Source: JBNKFV01 sp050289485 (GTDB lineage: Bacteria > Pseudomonadota > Gammaproteobacteria > Pseudomonadales > Cellvibrionaceae). From it: DNA of 64,000 nucleotides. This document shows positions 16,535 through 24,994 of this stretch, piece after piece. Within the stretch, counting starts at the first letter, position 1; every line of letters starts with the position of its first letter. The position numbers were made by a program, and so were the translations under genes. The stretch is from assembly GCA_050289485.1 (NCBI GenBank), contig JBNKFV010000009.1, forward strand, positions 124,001 through 188,000, read 5' to 3'. The notes under the pieces were generated by a model, which saw only the letters and a program-made list of their open reading frames with translations, searched no databases and was not told where the DNA came from.

Positions 16535-17557
16535 TTGGTTCGGAAGACACTTAAAAGGGGCGCTCAAGCTGCTATTGGATTAACCGTTGCGTTTGAAGTT
16601 GCGCTTTTGAATTTGCCTGATCTTGTTTCCTCACCATTAGAGGAATATATGCAAGAAAATGATATTTCTCTGGAAATAGTAGAGGGAATGAAAACCGATG
16701 GCATGCGGGTTTATCACGAGCACGGCCACCTTTCTGCTCTCCATTTGTCAGCACTTTTATTTACTAATAATGCAAAGAACTTTGATTTTCTATGGGCAAT
16801 AGTCGAGCCATTAAGAGCTTTGCCGAGCGTGTATGGCGACATGGCAAGCCTTCATGCTTCGCATGGCGATTGTATGATTTTTATGCCTGATAAAGACCAG
16901 ACAATTGATGATTTAATAAGCAAAACTACAGGCATACCTGAATTCGACTTAGAGCTTACTGAGAAGCTAAGAAATACATTTAAAGCTAATATACTTGTTC
17001 ATGAGGTGGCTCATGGGCAACCCATGGAGCGGTTCAATCAAGAGTATTGTGTGCAAGAACATGGGACAGCGGTAGATAGTTCGGGCTCTTCTGAGCTATA
17101 TAGTGAGTTAAGAAGCGATGACGTCTCGCTAGACCTGATGAAAGATGCCGATGTTACCGACTATATGATTTCGTATCGAGCCGTCACCGCATTTAATCAT
17201 TTGCACGATATATCTCACGATACAGCCATATATCTCGATGAATGGTATAACAAAGACAGCCTAACTTTACGAGGCGAAATGCCCGATCACCTTGTTTACA
17301 AAAATGATTTTGCCCAAGTTTTTAGCCCTTATGTTGAAAAATATTCTTCAGAAGAACCGGCTCCCTATCAGATATATAAAGCTGCGTTAGAATTTTTGGA
17401 CAATCATGCCGATACTGGAAAAGTGCGCGAGTCATCACGACGGATGGTAGAGCTTTACGTTAAAGGTGTCGAATATTTTGCTCCAACGAAATCCGAAGAG
17501 CTGCGCGCAATGCGTAACTCTCAGGATTTAGAAGGTGACAGTCCTGTTGTTTTTTGA
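16535..17557 (+). CDS. Hypothetical protein with a zincin HEVAH motif and possible membrane segment
   Basis: A 340-residue protein of unknown family. HEVAHG (156-161) fits the HExxH zinc-metallopeptidase signature, followed by an acidic helix with Glu-rich SSELYSELRSDDVSLD that could supply the third ligand. A hydrophobic stretch near residues 11-25 might anchor it. The start is uncertain: the frame can only begin at TTG 16535, because a TGA directly precedes it, while a better-looking ATG at 16531 in another frame stops after seven codons. A one-base error or frameshift near AAAAGGGG (about 16553) would explain this. Peptidase activity is not shown. Confidence 0.65.
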   Translation: MVRKTLKRGAQAAIGLTVAFEVALLNLPDLVSSPLEEYMQENDISLEIVEGMKTDGMRVYHEHGHLSALHLSALLFTNNAKNFDFLWAIVEPLRALPSVYGDMASLHASHGDCMIFMPDKDQTIDDLISKTTGIPEFDLELTEKLRNTFKANILVHEVAHGQPMERFNQEYCVQEHGTAVDSSGSSELYSELRSDDVSLDLMKDADVTDYMISYRAVTAFNHLHDISHDTAIYLDEWYNKDSLTLRGEMPDHLVYKNDFAQVFSPYVEKYSSEEPAPYQIYKAALEFLDNHADTGKVRESSRRMVELYVKGVEYFAPTKSEELRAMRNSQDLEGDSPVVF

Positions 17558-17565
17558 TCGCAGCG

Positions 17566-17892
17566 CTAATAAGGAAAAACGCCAGTGAATGGCATTTTGC
17601 TGTTTAATATCACCTGAATATCTTCAGGCAAGTAAATTGTTGGATCGTCATAGCCGATCCGAATTGCGGAATTATTGCGCGGCATGAATTCCATGCCGTC
17701 TTTTTTGATAGAAAAAATAAGCGTGTTGTGCGCAAGCCAGCGTCCAAAGCGCACTTCATAGCCTTCGCTTTCGAGTAGTTCGGCGATTTCAGGCGTTTCA
17801 ATTTTTCCGTCGCCGTCATCGTAGCCAAATTTTGAAAAGGCATGGCTCCAGTGGTAGCGGTTTCCGCAATGTTCGCATTTATCACAGGCCAT
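17566..17892 (-). CDS. Small zinc-ribbon-like protein next to the relaxase
   Basis: A 108-residue protein that starts with CDKCEHCGNRYHW, a cysteine-rich knuckle, and continues with DDGDGKIETPEIAELLESEGY. AAAGGACA precedes the start. A second frame beginning at 17897 overlaps it for 95 codons but lacks any recognisable motif, so this frame is chosen. It lies 14 bases downstream of the relaxase stop and is probably co-transcribed. I do not recognise a named family; a role in mobilization is inferred only from position. Confidence 0.65.
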   Translation of the reverse strand: MACDKCEHCGNRYHWSHAFSKFGYDDGDGKIETPEIAELLESEGYEVRFGRWLAHNTLIFSIKKDGMEFMPRNNSAIRIGYDDPTIYLPEDIQVILNSKMPFTGVFPY

Positions 17893-17906
17893 GCCATTGT
17901 CCTTTC

Positions 17907-19244
17907 TTATATCTCAGGCTCAAAATCCATGCCTTTGTCATCATCACGTCTGTTTTGACGGTTTGGTGCATTGGTATTTTGAGTGTTTTTGCTTTGTGTA
18001 TTGGTTTTCGAGCGATGATCGTGTTTTGATTTTTCTTCATGTTTGGCAACATGAGAAAGATCACGCACCAGCGCTTGGCGCTCTTTTTCTTGGGTGTCGT
18101 GCAGCAATTGGATTTGCGTTTGCAAGTTCTGGCGCTCGGTTAACTGCTTTTGAATCAGTTCTTCTTGCTGTTTGCGATCACGCAAATGTGCCTGCCACGT
18201 TTCTTGTTCATTACGTTTTCGAGTTTTCCAGTAGCGGCCATTGAGCTTGTCCCAAATGCCTTTAAAGCCTTTGCGGATTCTGGTGGATCGCTTCAGTTCT
18301 TCAGCTTGCCAGCGTTTTTGCTGATATTCCTTAAGGCTGGCGCGTACCGAGCGGTGTTCATTGGTTAGCTTGGCCTTATCTGCTAGCAGAGGTTTGAGCT
18401 TTTCATTGTGTACGTTGCGCAATTCTTCTTTGTAAGAATCAAACAGCTTGGAAAGCTGGCCTTGTATGCCGTTTTTCACTTCCTGCACTGATGGCAAGCC
18501 CTTAGCGCTGCCAAGGCGCGCTTCTAGGGCTTTAGCTTTTTGCCCAAGCTGGCGCGTGAGTGAATACACTTCGCCATACACATCCAAAGCAACAAAACCG
18601 CGTTTATCGCCTTTGGCTAAAAAGTAGCCTTTTTCGCGAAGCGCATGCTCGAAGCTGGTTTTGGTGTCGGATACTGCCCAGCATTCCTGAAGCTCATTTT
18701 TTATATCCGAGGCTTTGCGGCCAACGCGCTGCGCTTGCTGCCATTCGGCGCGGGTGAAGTTCAGCGGGTTTTTCTTGGTTTTGTCTTTGAAGCCTTCAGG
18801 CAGCTTCCAGCCATGTTCGAGATAGAGTGACTTTGAAAGATCATTGAGCTTTAGTTTTGGGTGCGAGATATTGACCGCTTTCATCTCGTCCGTATTGATG
18901 CGGCTCCAAACACAGTGCGCATGGCGGCGGCCTTCCTTTTCATGGAAGACCACCACACGGGGCTGACCTTCCAGCCCCAGCTTTTGCTCCACGCGCTCCA
19001 GCGCTTTTTCAAAGGTCTCAATATCGACCTTTTCATCTTGTGGCGGGTTCAAACTCAGGGAATACATGAATTGTTTGCACTTGGTTCCCTTGGATAGCGC
19101 ATAGGCTTCATTCAATGCGCCGAGAACATCTTGCGCCATAAAGCCGCTCACCTCATGAACGTTGACGTGCTCATTTTGCTCCCCGTTGAGCAGGTGAAGC
19201 GCCATTTGGCGACCGCCAGCACGTTGATTACCCTTGAGGATCAT
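17907..19244 (-). CDS. Relaxase / mobilization nuclease
   Basis: A 445-residue DNA-nicking enzyme that would cut at oriT and lead the strand into the recipient. The relaxase domain (1 to about 200) has the three-histidine metal site HEKEGRRHAHCVW (His101, His108, His110). The nucleophilic tyrosine is not certain; candidates are Tyr48 and Tyr61. Residues about 250-400 are a long charged coiled-coil-like region (RNLQTQIQLLHDTQEKERQ), and the C-terminus is a disordered Asn/Thr/Lys-rich tail. The start is placed at the third ATG (19244), which is 6 nt after AAGGAGG, inside the 3' end of the MobC-like gene. No type IV secretion genes are seen, so a helper would be needed. Confidence 0.9.
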   Translation of the reverse strand: MILKGNQRAGGRQMALHLLNGEQNEHVNVHEVSGFMAQDVLGALNEAYALSKGTKCKQFMYSLSLNPPQDEKVDIETFEKALERVEQKLGLEGQPRVVVFHEKEGRRHAHCVWSRINTDEMKAVNISHPKLKLNDLSKSLYLEHGWKLPEGFKDKTKKNPLNFTRAEWQQAQRVGRKASDIKNELQECWAVSDTKTSFEHALREKGYFLAKGDKRGFVALDVYGEVYSLTRQLGQKAKALEARLGSAKGLPSVQEVKNGIQGQLSKLFDSYKEELRNVHNEKLKPLLADKAKLTNEHRSVRASLKEYQQKRWQAEELKRSTRIRKGFKGIWDKLNGRYWKTRKRNEQETWQAHLRDRKQQEELIQKQLTERQNLQTQIQLLHDTQEKERQALVRDLSHVAKHEEKSKHDHRSKTNTQSKNTQNTNAPNRQNRRDDDKGMDFEPEI

Positions 19245-19656
19245 CTTCATCCTCCTTTTCTTGTTCACTTTGGGGCTTGAGCCCTAATGCCTTAATCAGG
19301 GTGTCACGCATCCACTGAATGGCCGTTACGGACTCATTGAGTGATTCCACAACGTCATGATTGACGGGAAGAGAGCCAGAATTAGCCGCCTTGGCGAGCT
19401 GATTGATATTCGCACTAATGCGGGATTGGCCGAGCGCCCCAATGAGCTTAGCGATGGCCTTTTGATCAATATCAGCAGTTTCGCCGCGAGTGCGCTTTTT
19501 GGGCATTTCGGGCATATCTTCTTTGAAGATCAGCCAGCGAATGTAAGCTGCGAGCGGTCTGCCTGCCGCAGCTGTCTCTAGCGCCTTGCGCTCTTCCTCG
19601 GTAAATCTCATGGAAAATGGAGGTGGATACTTGGTTTTTGGCGTTTTATCGTCCAT
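19228..19656 (-). CDS. MobC-like mobilization accessory protein
   Basis: A 142-residue relaxosome protein. MRFTEEERKALETAAAGRPLAAYIRWLIF is a ribbon-helix-helix-like DNA-binding start, and LIGALGQSRISANINQLAKAANSGSLP is the characteristic MobC segment. Such proteins bind oriT and help the relaxase melt and nick it. GGAGGGG lies upstream of the ATG at 19656; an in-frame GTG at 19671 is less likely. It overlaps the relaxase start by 17 bases and begins one base after the stop of the small upstream gene, so all three are likely coupled. Confidence 0.88.
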   Translation of the reverse strand: MDDKTPKTKYPPPFSMRFTEEERKALETAAAGRPLAAYIRWLIFKEDMPEMPKKRTRGETADIDQKAIAKLIGALGQSRISANINQLAKAANSGSLPVNHDVVESLNESVTAIQWMRDTLIKALGLKPQSEQEKEDEDDPQG

Positions 19657-19657
19657 T

Positions 19658-19885
19658 TTAAGCCCCTCCACTTGTCAAAATGGGGCTTTCGCCGTTATAC
19701 TCCGCGCCCTGTGAAGCGTGGGCTCCCTCTAAGCTAGATAGTAACGCGCTGATTTGTGGTGGCTTAGAGGCGATATCAAGGGCATTTACCAGCAGCTTAG
19801 ACAGCGTTGGCAACCAGCCCCCGCTACCAATTCTTTCTTTAATGAGCTCAGGCTCATTTCTTGACCGTAAGGTCGATTGAGACAC
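19658..19885 (-). CDS. Possible small protein ahead of mobC
   Basis: A 75-residue frame starting with GTG at 19885 and ending one base before the mobC ATG; its last codons contain the mobC ribosome-binding site, as expected for coupled translation. It includes ELIKERIGSGGWLPTLSKLLVNALDI and no recognised domain. The lack of a good ribosome site for itself and the GTG start keep the confidence moderate. Confidence 0.5.
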   Translation of the reverse strand: MSQSTLRSRNEPELIKERIGSGGWLPTLSKLLVNALDIASKPPQISALLSSLEGAHASQGAEYNGESPILTSGGA

Positions 19886-19887
19886 TT

Positions 19888-19930
19888 TAATCTTGCAGTA
19901 GGTAGAAGTTGAGATGGGTTATGTCATCTC
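19888..19930. other. Candidate oriT of the mobilization module
   Basis: The region directly upstream of the leftward mob genes contains an inverted repeat GAGATG (19911-19916)/CATCTC (19925-19930) and, next to it, TAATCTTGC (about 19889-19897), which partly resembles the ATCCTGC nick site of IncP-like oriTs. Position and the repeat support oriT; the nick site match is weak. Confidence 0.3.
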
Positions 19931-19958
19931 TTCGTAGTGTTGTGCATCTAAAGTCTGC

Positions 19959-19988
19959 TTGAAGGATGTAAGCTGGCCTTGCTATAAT
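19959..19988 (+). promoter_or_regulatory. Strong sigma70-type promoter for the rimP operon
   Basis: TTGAAG (19959-19964), an 18-bp spacer, then a consensus TATAAT (19983-19988). It is the last recognisable element before the rimP leader and marks the start of core chromosome on the right of the island. A leader of about 270 nt precedes rimP. Confidence 0.75.
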
Positions 19989-20132
19989 GCCCGCCTTCTT
20001 GAGGCTGGCTTTGTTTCTCACTGCTGTTGTGTGACTTGGTCTAGGCGGTAGAGTTCGGTGTGTAAGCACTGCGTCACGATGTCGGTGACAAAGGTAATTA
20101 CCAAGCTGGAGAATTTATTCTGCCGGCATGAT

Positions 20133-20157
20133 AAGGGCCCTCAAAGGGCTTTTTTTG
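20133..20157 (+). terminator. First terminator-like hairpin in the rimP leader
   Basis: Stem GCCCT/AGGGC (20137-20141, 20145-20149), extended by wobble and A-T pairs and running into a seven-T tract. It lies inside the leader between promoter and rimP, so it may act as an attenuator rather than a final terminator. Confidence 0.65.
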
Positions 20158-20212
20158 TATCTGTTTTCCGCGCGGCCCATGCAGGCCTTTACGTCGATTG
20201 GCGGGCGGAGCG

Positions 20213-20238
20213 AATGGGCCGAGAGCCCATTTTTTTTT
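20213..20238 (+). terminator. Second terminator-like hairpin, 30 nt before rimP
   Basis: Seven-bp stem AATGGGC/GCCCATT (20213-20219, 20225-20231) with a 5-nt loop and a run of T to 20238. Together with the hairpin 70 nt upstream it suggests premature-termination control of the rimP-nusA operon. Confidence 0.7.
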
Positions 20239-20265
20239 ACTGGTTGATTTGGGTACTACGAAAGA

Positions 20266-20721
20266 ATGGCTTCCAAGCAAGAACAACTAAAAGCAATGTT
20301 GCTGCCGGTCGTTGAAGGGCTCGGTTATATGTTTTGGGGGTTGGATTATCTGTCGCAGGGCAAGCACAGCACGATTCGTCTTTATATAGACAGCGAAGAA
20401 GGTGTAAAGCTGGAAGATTGCGAAAAGGTCAGTCGGCAGGTGAGTGGTGTTTTAGATGTAGAAGACCCCATTCAGGGTGAGTATGTTCTTGAAGTTTCCT
20501 CTCCTGGAATAGATCGACCGCTTTACACACTGGAGCAGTTTACCCGTTACGTGGGTGAAGAGGTGGCAGTCAGGTTGCGTGTACCGTTTGAAGGCCGCCG
20601 TAAATACACTGGAATTTTAAATGGCGTCGAAGGTGACGACATACTGGTGGTGGTAGATGAACATGAGTATCTATTGCCGTTAACTTCTATCGAAAAAGCC
20701 AACATAGTGCCCCGCTTTTAG
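20266..20721 (+). CDS. rimP: Ribosome maturation factor RimP
   Basis: A 151-residue protein for 30S subunit assembly. The two-domain layout is clear: the N-terminal alpha/beta part contains STIRLYIDSEEGVKLEDCEK and YVLEVSSPGIDRPL (the family signature), and the C-terminal SH3-like part runs from RLRVPFEGRRKYTG to IEKANIVPRF. Length is typical. First gene of the rimP-nusA-infB-rbfA-truB-rpsO block, followed by nusA after 34 bases. Confidence 0.97.
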   Translation: MASKQEQLKAMLLPVVEGLGYMFWGLDYLSQGKHSTIRLYIDSEEGVKLEDCEKVSRQVSGVLDVEDPIQGEYVLEVSSPGIDRPLYTLEQFTRYVGEEVAVRLRVPFEGRRKYTGILNGVEGDDILVVVDEHEYLLPLTSIEKANIVPRF

Positions 20722-20755
20722 GGAAGCTTGGGGCAGGATCAGTCGAGGCACAGGC

Positions 20756-22249
20756 ATGAATAAAGAAATATTGCTGGTTGCGGATGCCGTTTCAAATGAA
20801 AAAGGCGTAGACCGGGACGTGATTTTCGAAGCGATCGAAATCGCTTTGGCGACTGCGACAAAAAAGCGTTACGACGAAGACGCCGATATTACCGTCACTA
20901 TTGACCGCAAGACCGGCGACTACGAGACATTTCGTCGCTGGGTAGTGGTTGATGACGATACCTTGGCTGCGCTGGGCACGGAGTTCACTACCGAAGAAGC
21001 GAAAGAAAAGGATCCAGCGTTGCAGGTTGGTGACACTTACGAAGAGCAGGTAGAAAACGTAGAGTTTGGTCGTATTGCTGCACAGACTGCCAAGCAGGTG
21101 ATTGTGCAGAAAGTACGCGAAGCCGAGCGAGCGAAAGTGGTTGAAGAATATCGTGACCGCGTCAAAGAGCTGGTAAGTGGAACGGTAAAGAAAGTGACGC
21201 GCGACAACATTATTGTTGATCTGGGTAATAACGCTGAAGGTCTGTTGCCACGTGATCAACTGGTAGGCCGCGAAATTTTTCGTATGGGTGATCGCGTTCG
21301 TGCCGTATTACTCGATGTGCGACCAGAGCAACGTGGCCCGCAGCTCTATTTGAGCCGTGCCTGCCCGGAAATGCTCGTTGAGCTGTTTAAAATTGAAGTG
21401 CCAGAAATCGCAGAGCAGGTAATAGAGCTCAAAGCTGCTGCTCGTGATCCAGGTTCGCGAGCCAAAATTGCGGTTAACACGAACGATGGTCGTATTGATC
21501 CGGTAGGTGCGTGCGTGGGAATGCGCGGTGCTCGTGTACAGGCAGTATCCAACGAGTTGGGTAATGAGCGTGTTGATATTATTTTGTGGGACGACAACCC
21601 CGCCCAGTTTGTTATCAACGCCATGGCGCCGGCAGAAATTGAGTCTATCGTGGTTGATGAAGATACCGGCTCAATGGATGTTGCCGTTGCCGAGGACAAT
21701 CTGGCGCAGGCTATTGGTCGTGGTGGCCAGAATGTGCGTCTGGCCTGTGAGCTCACAGGCTGGGATATCAATGTCATGAGCATTGATGAGTGGAGTGCTA
21801 AACAAGAGCAGGAATCCGGAAGTTATATGGAAACCTTCATGGATGCACTCGATATTGATGAGGACGTTGCCGCAGTGTTGGTTGAAGAAGGGTTTACCTC
21901 ACTGGAAGAAGTTGCGTACGTTCCTATCGAAGAGATGCTGTCGATTGATGGTTTTGATGAAGATATTGCAGAAGAGCTGCGTGCCCGAGCTAAAGACGCA
22001 TTGTTGACTCAGGCGCTGGCATCCGAGGAACAACTCGAGAATGCCGAACCTGCGGAAGATCTGCTGAATATGGAAGGTATGGAGCGTCACCTGGCCTTTT
22101 TACTGGCTAGCCGCGGTGTGATCACTATGGATGATCTTGCGGAACAATCTGTAGATGAATTGCTGGACATAGACGATATGACGGAAGAGCGGGCGGCAGC
22201 ACTGATCATGAAAGCCCGCGAACCTTGGTTTGCTGACGATCAGGCGTAA
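20756..22249 (+). CDS. nusA: Transcription termination/antitermination factor NusA
   Basis: A 497-residue RNA-polymerase-binding protein controlling pausing, termination and antitermination. In order: N-terminal polymerase-binding domain (1-130), S1 domain (about 135-200, SGTVKKVTRDNIIVDLGNNAEGLL), KH1 and KH2 (about 200-345, with VGACVGMRGARVQAVSNEL and AIGRGGQNVRLA), and two acidic C-terminal repeats (MDALDIDEDVAAVLVEEGF; LAFLLASRGVITMDDLAEQ). Length matches the gammaproteobacterial form. Confidence 0.98.
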   Translation: MNKEILLVADAVSNEKGVDRDVIFEAIEIALATATKKRYDEDADITVTIDRKTGDYETFRRWVVVDDDTLAALGTEFTTEEAKEKDPALQVGDTYEEQVENVEFGRIAAQTAKQVIVQKVREAERAKVVEEYRDRVKELVSGTVKKVTRDNIIVDLGNNAEGLLPRDQLVGREIFRMGDRVRAVLLDVRPEQRGPQLYLSRACPEMLVELFKIEVPEIAEQVIELKAAARDPGSRAKIAVNTNDGRIDPVGACVGMRGARVQAVSNELGNERVDIILWDDNPAQFVINAMAPAEIESIVVDEDTGSMDVAVAEDNLAQAIGRGGQNVRLACELTGWDINVMSIDEWSAKQEQESGSYMETFMDALDIDEDVAAVLVEEGFTSLEEVAYVPIEEMLSIDGFDEDIAEELRARAKDALLTQALASEEQLENAEPAEDLLNMEGMERHLAFLLASRGVITMDDLAEQSVDELLDIDDMTEERAAALIMKAREPWFADDQA

Positions 22250-22309
22250 GCCGTAAGCAAAGTACAGCACAGGAAGATACGTCTAGCGGCGGAACATTGG
22301 GGAATTGAA

Positions 22310-24970
22310 ATGGCAGAAGTAACAGTTAGCGAACTCGCCACATCGGTTGGTGCTTCGGTTGATCGCCTGCTTAAGCAGATGAAAGAGGCCGGCCTAAAGC
22401 ACGAGCAGGCAGATCAGGTTGTATCTGATGAGGAAAAACAAACGTTACTGGCGTTTTTGAAAAATGCGCACGGTGAGACCGCAGACGCACCAAAGAAAAT
22501 TACGTTGAAGCGTAAAACAACGACTACGCTAAAAACGGGTAGTGGCAGCGGTCGCAAAACAGTAAACGTTGAAGTGCGTAAAAAACGCACCTTCGTAAAG
22601 CGTGATGCAGACGAGGTATCGGTTCAAGACGCTGCCCCTGTCGAAGAACAGCAGTCAGCCGAAGCCGTTATCCCAGAGAAAACGATAGCTGAACCTGCGC
22701 CAGCTTCAGCAGCACCGAACGTATCATCGGTATTGGATGATGCTGAAGAGCGCCGCCTGGCAGCACTGGAAGCTCGTCGCCGTGATGAGGCTGTCAAGCG
22801 TGAAGAGGAAGAAATCAAAAAGGCTGCTGAAGAAAAAACTCGTCATGAAGCAGAAACTGTGCAGGCACAATCGGCAAGTGCTGAGGCAAGCGTTGACGAA
22901 ACTCCAGCAGTTGCCCCGGCTAGCGACGTTGTTTTAACGCCAGAAGAGGCTGAAGCTAAAGCCCGCAAAGAAGAAGAAAAGCGCAAGCACGGTCATGGTA
23001 AACGTCGTGAAGAAGACGAGGATGGCGAGGTCTTGCACAAGAAGTCGCACAAGCCTTCACCGAAAAAAGGTCTGGGCCCGAAAAAGGCTGCCAAAGTCGA
23101 CCTATCTGAGCTGGAGGACGACGAAGAAGAGACAGAAAGTCAGCGTAAAAAACGCGTAGCACGTGCTGCTATTAAGTTAAACAACAAACACGGATTCAAA
23201 AAACCAGTGGGTAAAATCATCCATAATGTTGAAGTGGGTGAGACCATTACTGTTGCTGATCTCGCTCAAAAAATGTCTGTTAAAGGGGCCGAAGTCGTTA
23301 AAACCCTGATGAAAATGGGCACGATGGCCACCATTAACCAGGCAATTGATCAAGATACTGCGCAATTGGTAGTTGACGAGCTGGGTCACAACTTTGTTGC
23401 AAAAAGTGCGAATGAAGTTGAAGCAAAGCTGGAGCAAAGCCTTGCAGTGGAAGGTGGTGAGACTGTATCCCGAGCTGCGGTAGTGACCGTCATGGGGCAC
23501 GTTGACCACGGTAAGACATCACTGCTCGATTACATTCGAAATGCAAAGGTGGCATCTGGTGAGGCCGGCGGTATTACCCAGCACATTGGTGCTTATCGCG
23601 TTAAGACCGGCCATGGCGATATTACTTTCTTAGATACTCCTGGGCACGCGGCGTTTACTGCTATGCGTGCGCGTGGTGCTCAGTGTACCGACGTTGTGAT
23701 TCTGGTGGTTGCCGCTGATGATGGCGTCATGCCGCAAACCGAAGAAGCGGTTGCTCATGCAAAAGCTGCCGGTGTGCCTATTGTTGTTGCCATTAATAAG
23801 TGCGACAAAGAAAGTGCCGACCCGGATCGAGTTAAAAACGAATTGTCGGCGAAAGATGTTATCCCAGAAGACTGGGGTGGTGACACCCAGTTTGTCAATG
23901 TGTCGGCACATACCGGTGATGGAATTGATGACTTGCTGGAAGCCGTTGCGCTGCAGGCAGAGCTACTGGAGCTGACAGCCCCCGTTAAAGTGCCAGCGAA
24001 AGGCGTTGTGGTTGAGTCGCGTGTTGATAAAGGGCGTGGTGTAGTGGCCACGGTACTGGTACAGGGTGGTGAGTTGAAACGCGGCGACATTTTGCTGGCT
24101 GGCCAGAGTTATGGTCGCGTGCGCGCCATGACCAACGAATTAGGCAAGCAGGTTAATGAGGCGGGTCCGTCAACGCCGGTCGAGATTCTTGGCCTGGATA
24201 CGCCGCCTAATGCCGGTGATGAGTTTGTGGTAGTGCCTGATGAGCGACGTGCTCGTGACGTGGCTGAGCACCGTGCACATTCGGCACAGCAAGAGCGTCA
24301 GCAGCGACAACAGGCGGCCAAGTTGGAAAATATGTTTGCCAGCATGGGCTCCGAAGAGAAGAAAGTTCTTCCTGTGGTGCTTAAAGCTGACGTGCGTGGT
24401 TCACTTGAGGCGATTCAGTCGGCCTTGTTGGATATCGGTAACGAGGAAGTTCAGGTTAATGTTGTAACCTCGGGTATCGGTGGCATTACTGAAAACGATG
24501 TTAATCTGGCAGTTACCTCCGGTGCGATCGTGATTGGCTTTAACGTTCGTGCTTCTGCCGCAACGCGTGCCTTGGCAGAGTCTGAATCGGTTGAAATTCG
24601 TTATTACAGCATCATTTACCAGCTGCTAGACGAAGTGAAGAGCGCTCTTGCCGGTATGTTGGCGCCCGAGCGTGTTGAAGAAATTGTGGGCATTGCCGAT
24701 GTGCGCGAAGTCTTCAGTTCACCGAAGTTTGGCCAAGTGGCAGGTTGTATGGTGACCGAAGGTAATGTGTACCGTAACAAGCCGATTCGTGTACTGCGTG
24801 ATAACGTGGTTATTTTCGAAGGCGAGTTGGAATCGTTGCGACGCTTTAAAGACGATGTCAACGAAGTTCGTAACGGCATGGAGTGCGGTATCGGTGTTAA
24901 AGATTACGATGTGAAGGTCGGTGACCAGATCGAAGTTTACGACGTGAAAGAAGTTGCACGTCAGCTATAA
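22310..24970 (+). CDS. infB: Translation initiation factor IF-2
   Basis: An 886-residue GTPase that places initiator tRNA on the 30S subunit. The N-terminal IF2_N module (1-50) is followed by a long charged, Ala/Glu/Lys-rich linker (about 65-300), a second IF2_N-like module, then the G domain with GHVDHGKTS, DTPGH and NKCDK. Domains II to IV follow to the C-terminus (VYDVKEVARQL). In E. coli shorter forms arise from internal starts; this cannot be judged here. It lies 60 bases after nusA. Confidence 0.98.
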   Translation: MAEVTVSELATSVGASVDRLLKQMKEAGLKHEQADQVVSDEEKQTLLAFLKNAHGETADAPKKITLKRKTTTTLKTGSGSGRKTVNVEVRKKRTFVKRDADEVSVQDAAPVEEQQSAEAVIPEKTIAEPAPASAAPNVSSVLDDAEERRLAALEARRRDEAVKREEEEIKKAAEEKTRHEAETVQAQSASAEASVDETPAVAPASDVVLTPEEAEAKARKEEEKRKHGHGKRREEDEDGEVLHKKSHKPSPKKGLGPKKAAKVDLSELEDDEEETESQRKKRVARAAIKLNNKHGFKKPVGKIIHNVEVGETITVADLAQKMSVKGAEVVKTLMKMGTMATINQAIDQDTAQLVVDELGHNFVAKSANEVEAKLEQSLAVEGGETVSRAAVVTVMGHVDHGKTSLLDYIRNAKVASGEAGGITQHIGAYRVKTGHGDITFLDTPGHAAFTAMRARGAQCTDVVILVVAADDGVMPQTEEAVAHAKAAGVPIVVAINKCDKESADPDRVKNELSAKDVIPEDWGGDTQFVNVSAHTGDGIDDLLEAVALQAELLELTAPVKVPAKGVVVESRVDKGRGVVATVLVQGGELKRGDILLAGQSYGRVRAMTNELGKQVNEAGPSTPVEILGLDTPPNAGDEFVVVPDERRARDVAEHRAHSAQQERQQRQQAAKLENMFASMGSEEKKVLPVVLKADVRGSLEAIQSALLDIGNEEVQVNVVTSGIGGITENDVNLAVTSGAIVIGFNVRASAATRALAESESVEIRYYSIIYQLLDEVKSALAGMLAPERVEEIVGIADVREVFSSPKFGQVAGCMVTEGNVYRNKPIRVLRDNVVIFEGELESLRRFKDDVNEVRNGMECGIGVKDYDVKVGDQIEVYDVKEVARQL

Positions 24971-24994
24971 GTTAACAAGCAGTGCGAGGTGAGC

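Noticed and set aside
17610..17897. 95-codon leftward frame starting five bases upstream of the zinc-ribbon gene
   Set aside because: It overlaps almost entirely with the 17566-17892 frame, which has the CxxCxxC knuckle and a better-spaced start.
19886..20060. tRNA gene as integration site of the island
   Set aside because: No cloverleaf or T-loop sequence could be found; an att duplication was not seen either, since the left end is outside the window.
20058..20315. 85-codon rightward frame across the rimP leader
   Set aside because: It runs through both terminator hairpins and into rimP in another frame, without family features.
23177..23911. Leftward frames inside infB
   Set aside because: They are shadows of the infB coding frame with no independent support.
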